Assembly (NCBI GenBank): GCA_026987795.1
Contig: JALSMF010000427.1
Location: 1-7,150, forward strand
DNA from: Bacteroidales bacterium
GTDB taxonomy: Bacteria; Bacteroidota; Bacteroidia; Bacteroidales; JAADGE01
Direction of reading: 5' to 3'
Length of the DNA stretch: 7,150 nt
Below the pieces are notes generated by a model. It made no database searches and was not told the DNA's origin. It saw only the letters and a list, made by a program, of their open reading frames with translations. Of this stretch, positions 6,366 through 7,150 are shown piece by piece. The position numbers and the translations under genes were made by a program. How positions within the stretch are numbered: the stretch's first letter is position 1; every line of letters starts with the position of its first letter.

Positions 6366-6953
6366 CTAATTAAGATTCGGATTTTCAGGAAAATATTGCC
6401 ACAACATGTATGGTTTGCCTAAACCCGAAACTGCCTTATCCCATATTTTTTTATCGTTTTGCATAATTGTTTTTACATCAATATCGGAAACCAGCCAATA
6501 ATCTTTTTTTATTTCGTTGTCAAGTTGCTTTGTTCCCCATCCGGAGTATCCTATAAAAAAGCGTATCTTATTTTTATCTAATGCTCCTGCTTCCGACATA
6601 GTTTTTATTATATCAAAATCACCGCCCCAATATAAGTTATCCTTTATATGTATGCTGCCCGGTATTTTTTTTCCGTAAGTATGTATATAGTATATATGTT
6701 CGCTTCCTACAGGGCCGCCTATCGATACGTTTATGTCAAAATTTCCGAATTCTGAAGAAATTTCAGATATTTTTCTGTTAACAGGTTTGTTAAGAATAAA
6801 CCCGACAGTACCTTCGGTATTATGTTCTGCAAGTAAAATTACAGACCTGGTAAATATTCCGTCGGGAGCAAAGGGCTCTGATACAAGCACTAATCCCTGA
6901 GCCGGTTTTATGTTATTATGAGTTATTTTAAAAATGTTTTCGTAATTATTCAT
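6366..6953 (-). CDS. YqgE/AlgH family protein (UPF0301, DUF179)
   Basis: This 195-residue protein, close to the usual family length of about 185-200, carries the family motifs in order. These are GLVLVSEPF (20-28), SVILLAEHN followed by GTVGFILNKP (about 37-57), GGPVG (79-83), YWGGDF (about 108-113) and RFFIGYSGWG followed by QL (about 131-143). A WLVSD segment and a C-terminal WDKA / WQYFPENP complete it. The family is a single alpha/beta domain found across Gram-negative bacteria. The name AlgH comes from alginate regulation in Pseudomonas, but the biochemical function is unknown and should not be transferred. It has no signal peptide, so it is probably cytoplasmic. The gene is on its own, convergent with the tRNA and divergent from the lipoprotein at the right edge. 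No exact TAnnTTTG box was found upstream. The AAGGA before its ATG lies about 13 bases away, too far for a normal ribosome site. Confidence 0.93.
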   Translation of the reverse strand: MNNYENIFKITHNNIKPAQGLVLVSEPFAPDGIFTRSVILLAEHNTEGTVGFILNKPVNRKISEISSEFGNFDINVSIGGPVGSEHIYYIHTYGKKIPGSIHIKDNLYWGGDFDIIKTMSEAGALDKNKIRFFIGYSGWGTKQLDNEIKKDYWLVSDIDVKTIMQNDKKIWDKAVSGLGKPYMLWQYFPENPNLN

Positions 6954-7033
6954 AGATTAATTGTTTTCCTTTAAATTATGTTCAATAAAAGTGCCGATTT
7001 AATATTTTATGACGTTAAAATAAATTTAATTTA

Positions 7034-7041
7034 TATTTTTG
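7034..7041 (+). promoter_or_regulatory. Candidate -7 element upstream of the right-edge lipoprotein gene
   Basis: TATTTTTG matches TAnnTTTG exactly and lies 29 bases before the ATG at 7071. The -33 region is weak (TATG at 7008-7011, with a 22-base spacer), so this may be a poor or regulated promoter. Confidence 0.45.
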
Positions 7042-7070
7042 TGTGATAATCAATATTTACGGAACAATAT

Positions 7071-7150
7071 ATGATGAATCGCATATCTTTTATACTAACG
7101 ATAATATCTGTTGTTATATTATTCGGCTCTTGTAGCCGAAATGTAAGGTA
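7071..7150 (+). CDS. Lipoprotein, N-terminal fragment (3' end outside window)
   Basis: The 26 visible codons start with MMNRIS, followed by a hydrophobic stretch and a lipobox LFGSC. Cys21 would be the lipidated first mature residue, followed by SRNVR. Two ATGs lie in tandem (7071 and 7074) and either could be used. The residues after the Cys are basic, not acidic, so the usual surface-export signal is absent and a periplasm-facing location is more likely. The CSRNVR start loosely recalls OmpA-type, TPR-containing lipoproteins of the PorE class, but 26 residues are far too few to claim that. It is divergent from the YqgE-family gene. Confidence 0.75.
   Translation, partial: MMNRISFILTIISVVILFGSCSRNVR

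Overview
The window looks like chromosomal DNA from a low-GC member of the Bacteroidetes (Bacteroidota), probably Bacteroidales or a relative. Three things point there. The promoters fit the Bacteroidetes TTTG / TAnnTTTG pattern, with one near-perfect match in front of a tRNA gene. Starts lack clear Shine-Dalgarno sites. The gene set is typical of the phylum: a long Ig-like lipoprotein whose mature N-terminus starts with a short Gly-rich, DTDPP-type motif, a roughly 710-residue RNase R and a YqgE/AlgH protein. The genus cannot be named from the sequence alone.

Layout. At the left edge is the C-terminal part of a multiheme c-type cytochrome (plus strand, ends at 346). Next comes a 607-bp stretch (347-953) with no convincing gene. 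It holds a hairpin near the cytochrome, a 307-bp part I cannot assign, a block of imperfect 42-bp tandem repeats (733-873), and a perfect 12-bp hairpin just past the end of rnr. From 954 to 5893 a two-gene minus-strand operon encodes a 934-residue Ig-like lipoprotein followed by RNase R. The two genes share one base in a TAATG stop/start overlap. A compact 89-bp divergent promoter region (5894-5982) leads rightward to a small single-cluster [4Fe-4S] ferredoxin. That is followed by a tRNA-Arg(CCT) with its own strong-looking promoter. A YqgE/AlgH-family gene runs on the minus strand toward the tRNA. At the right edge the first 26 codons of another lipoprotein run off the window.

How the genes fit together. 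There is no obvious single pathway. The cytochrome and the ferredoxin are both electron carriers but sit 5.6 kb apart in separate transcription units. The lipoprotein and RNase R are almost certainly co-transcribed and probably translationally coupled, although no functional link between them is known to me. The most unusual part is the interval at 347-953. Its 42-bp repeats are GC-richer than the rest, keep several reading frames open by period alone, and have a probable diverged inverted copy at 354-376 beside the cytochrome gene. This looks like a repeat element or the remnant of one. I see no evidence for a complete undescribed system such as a defence island, CRISPR array or biosynthetic cluster.
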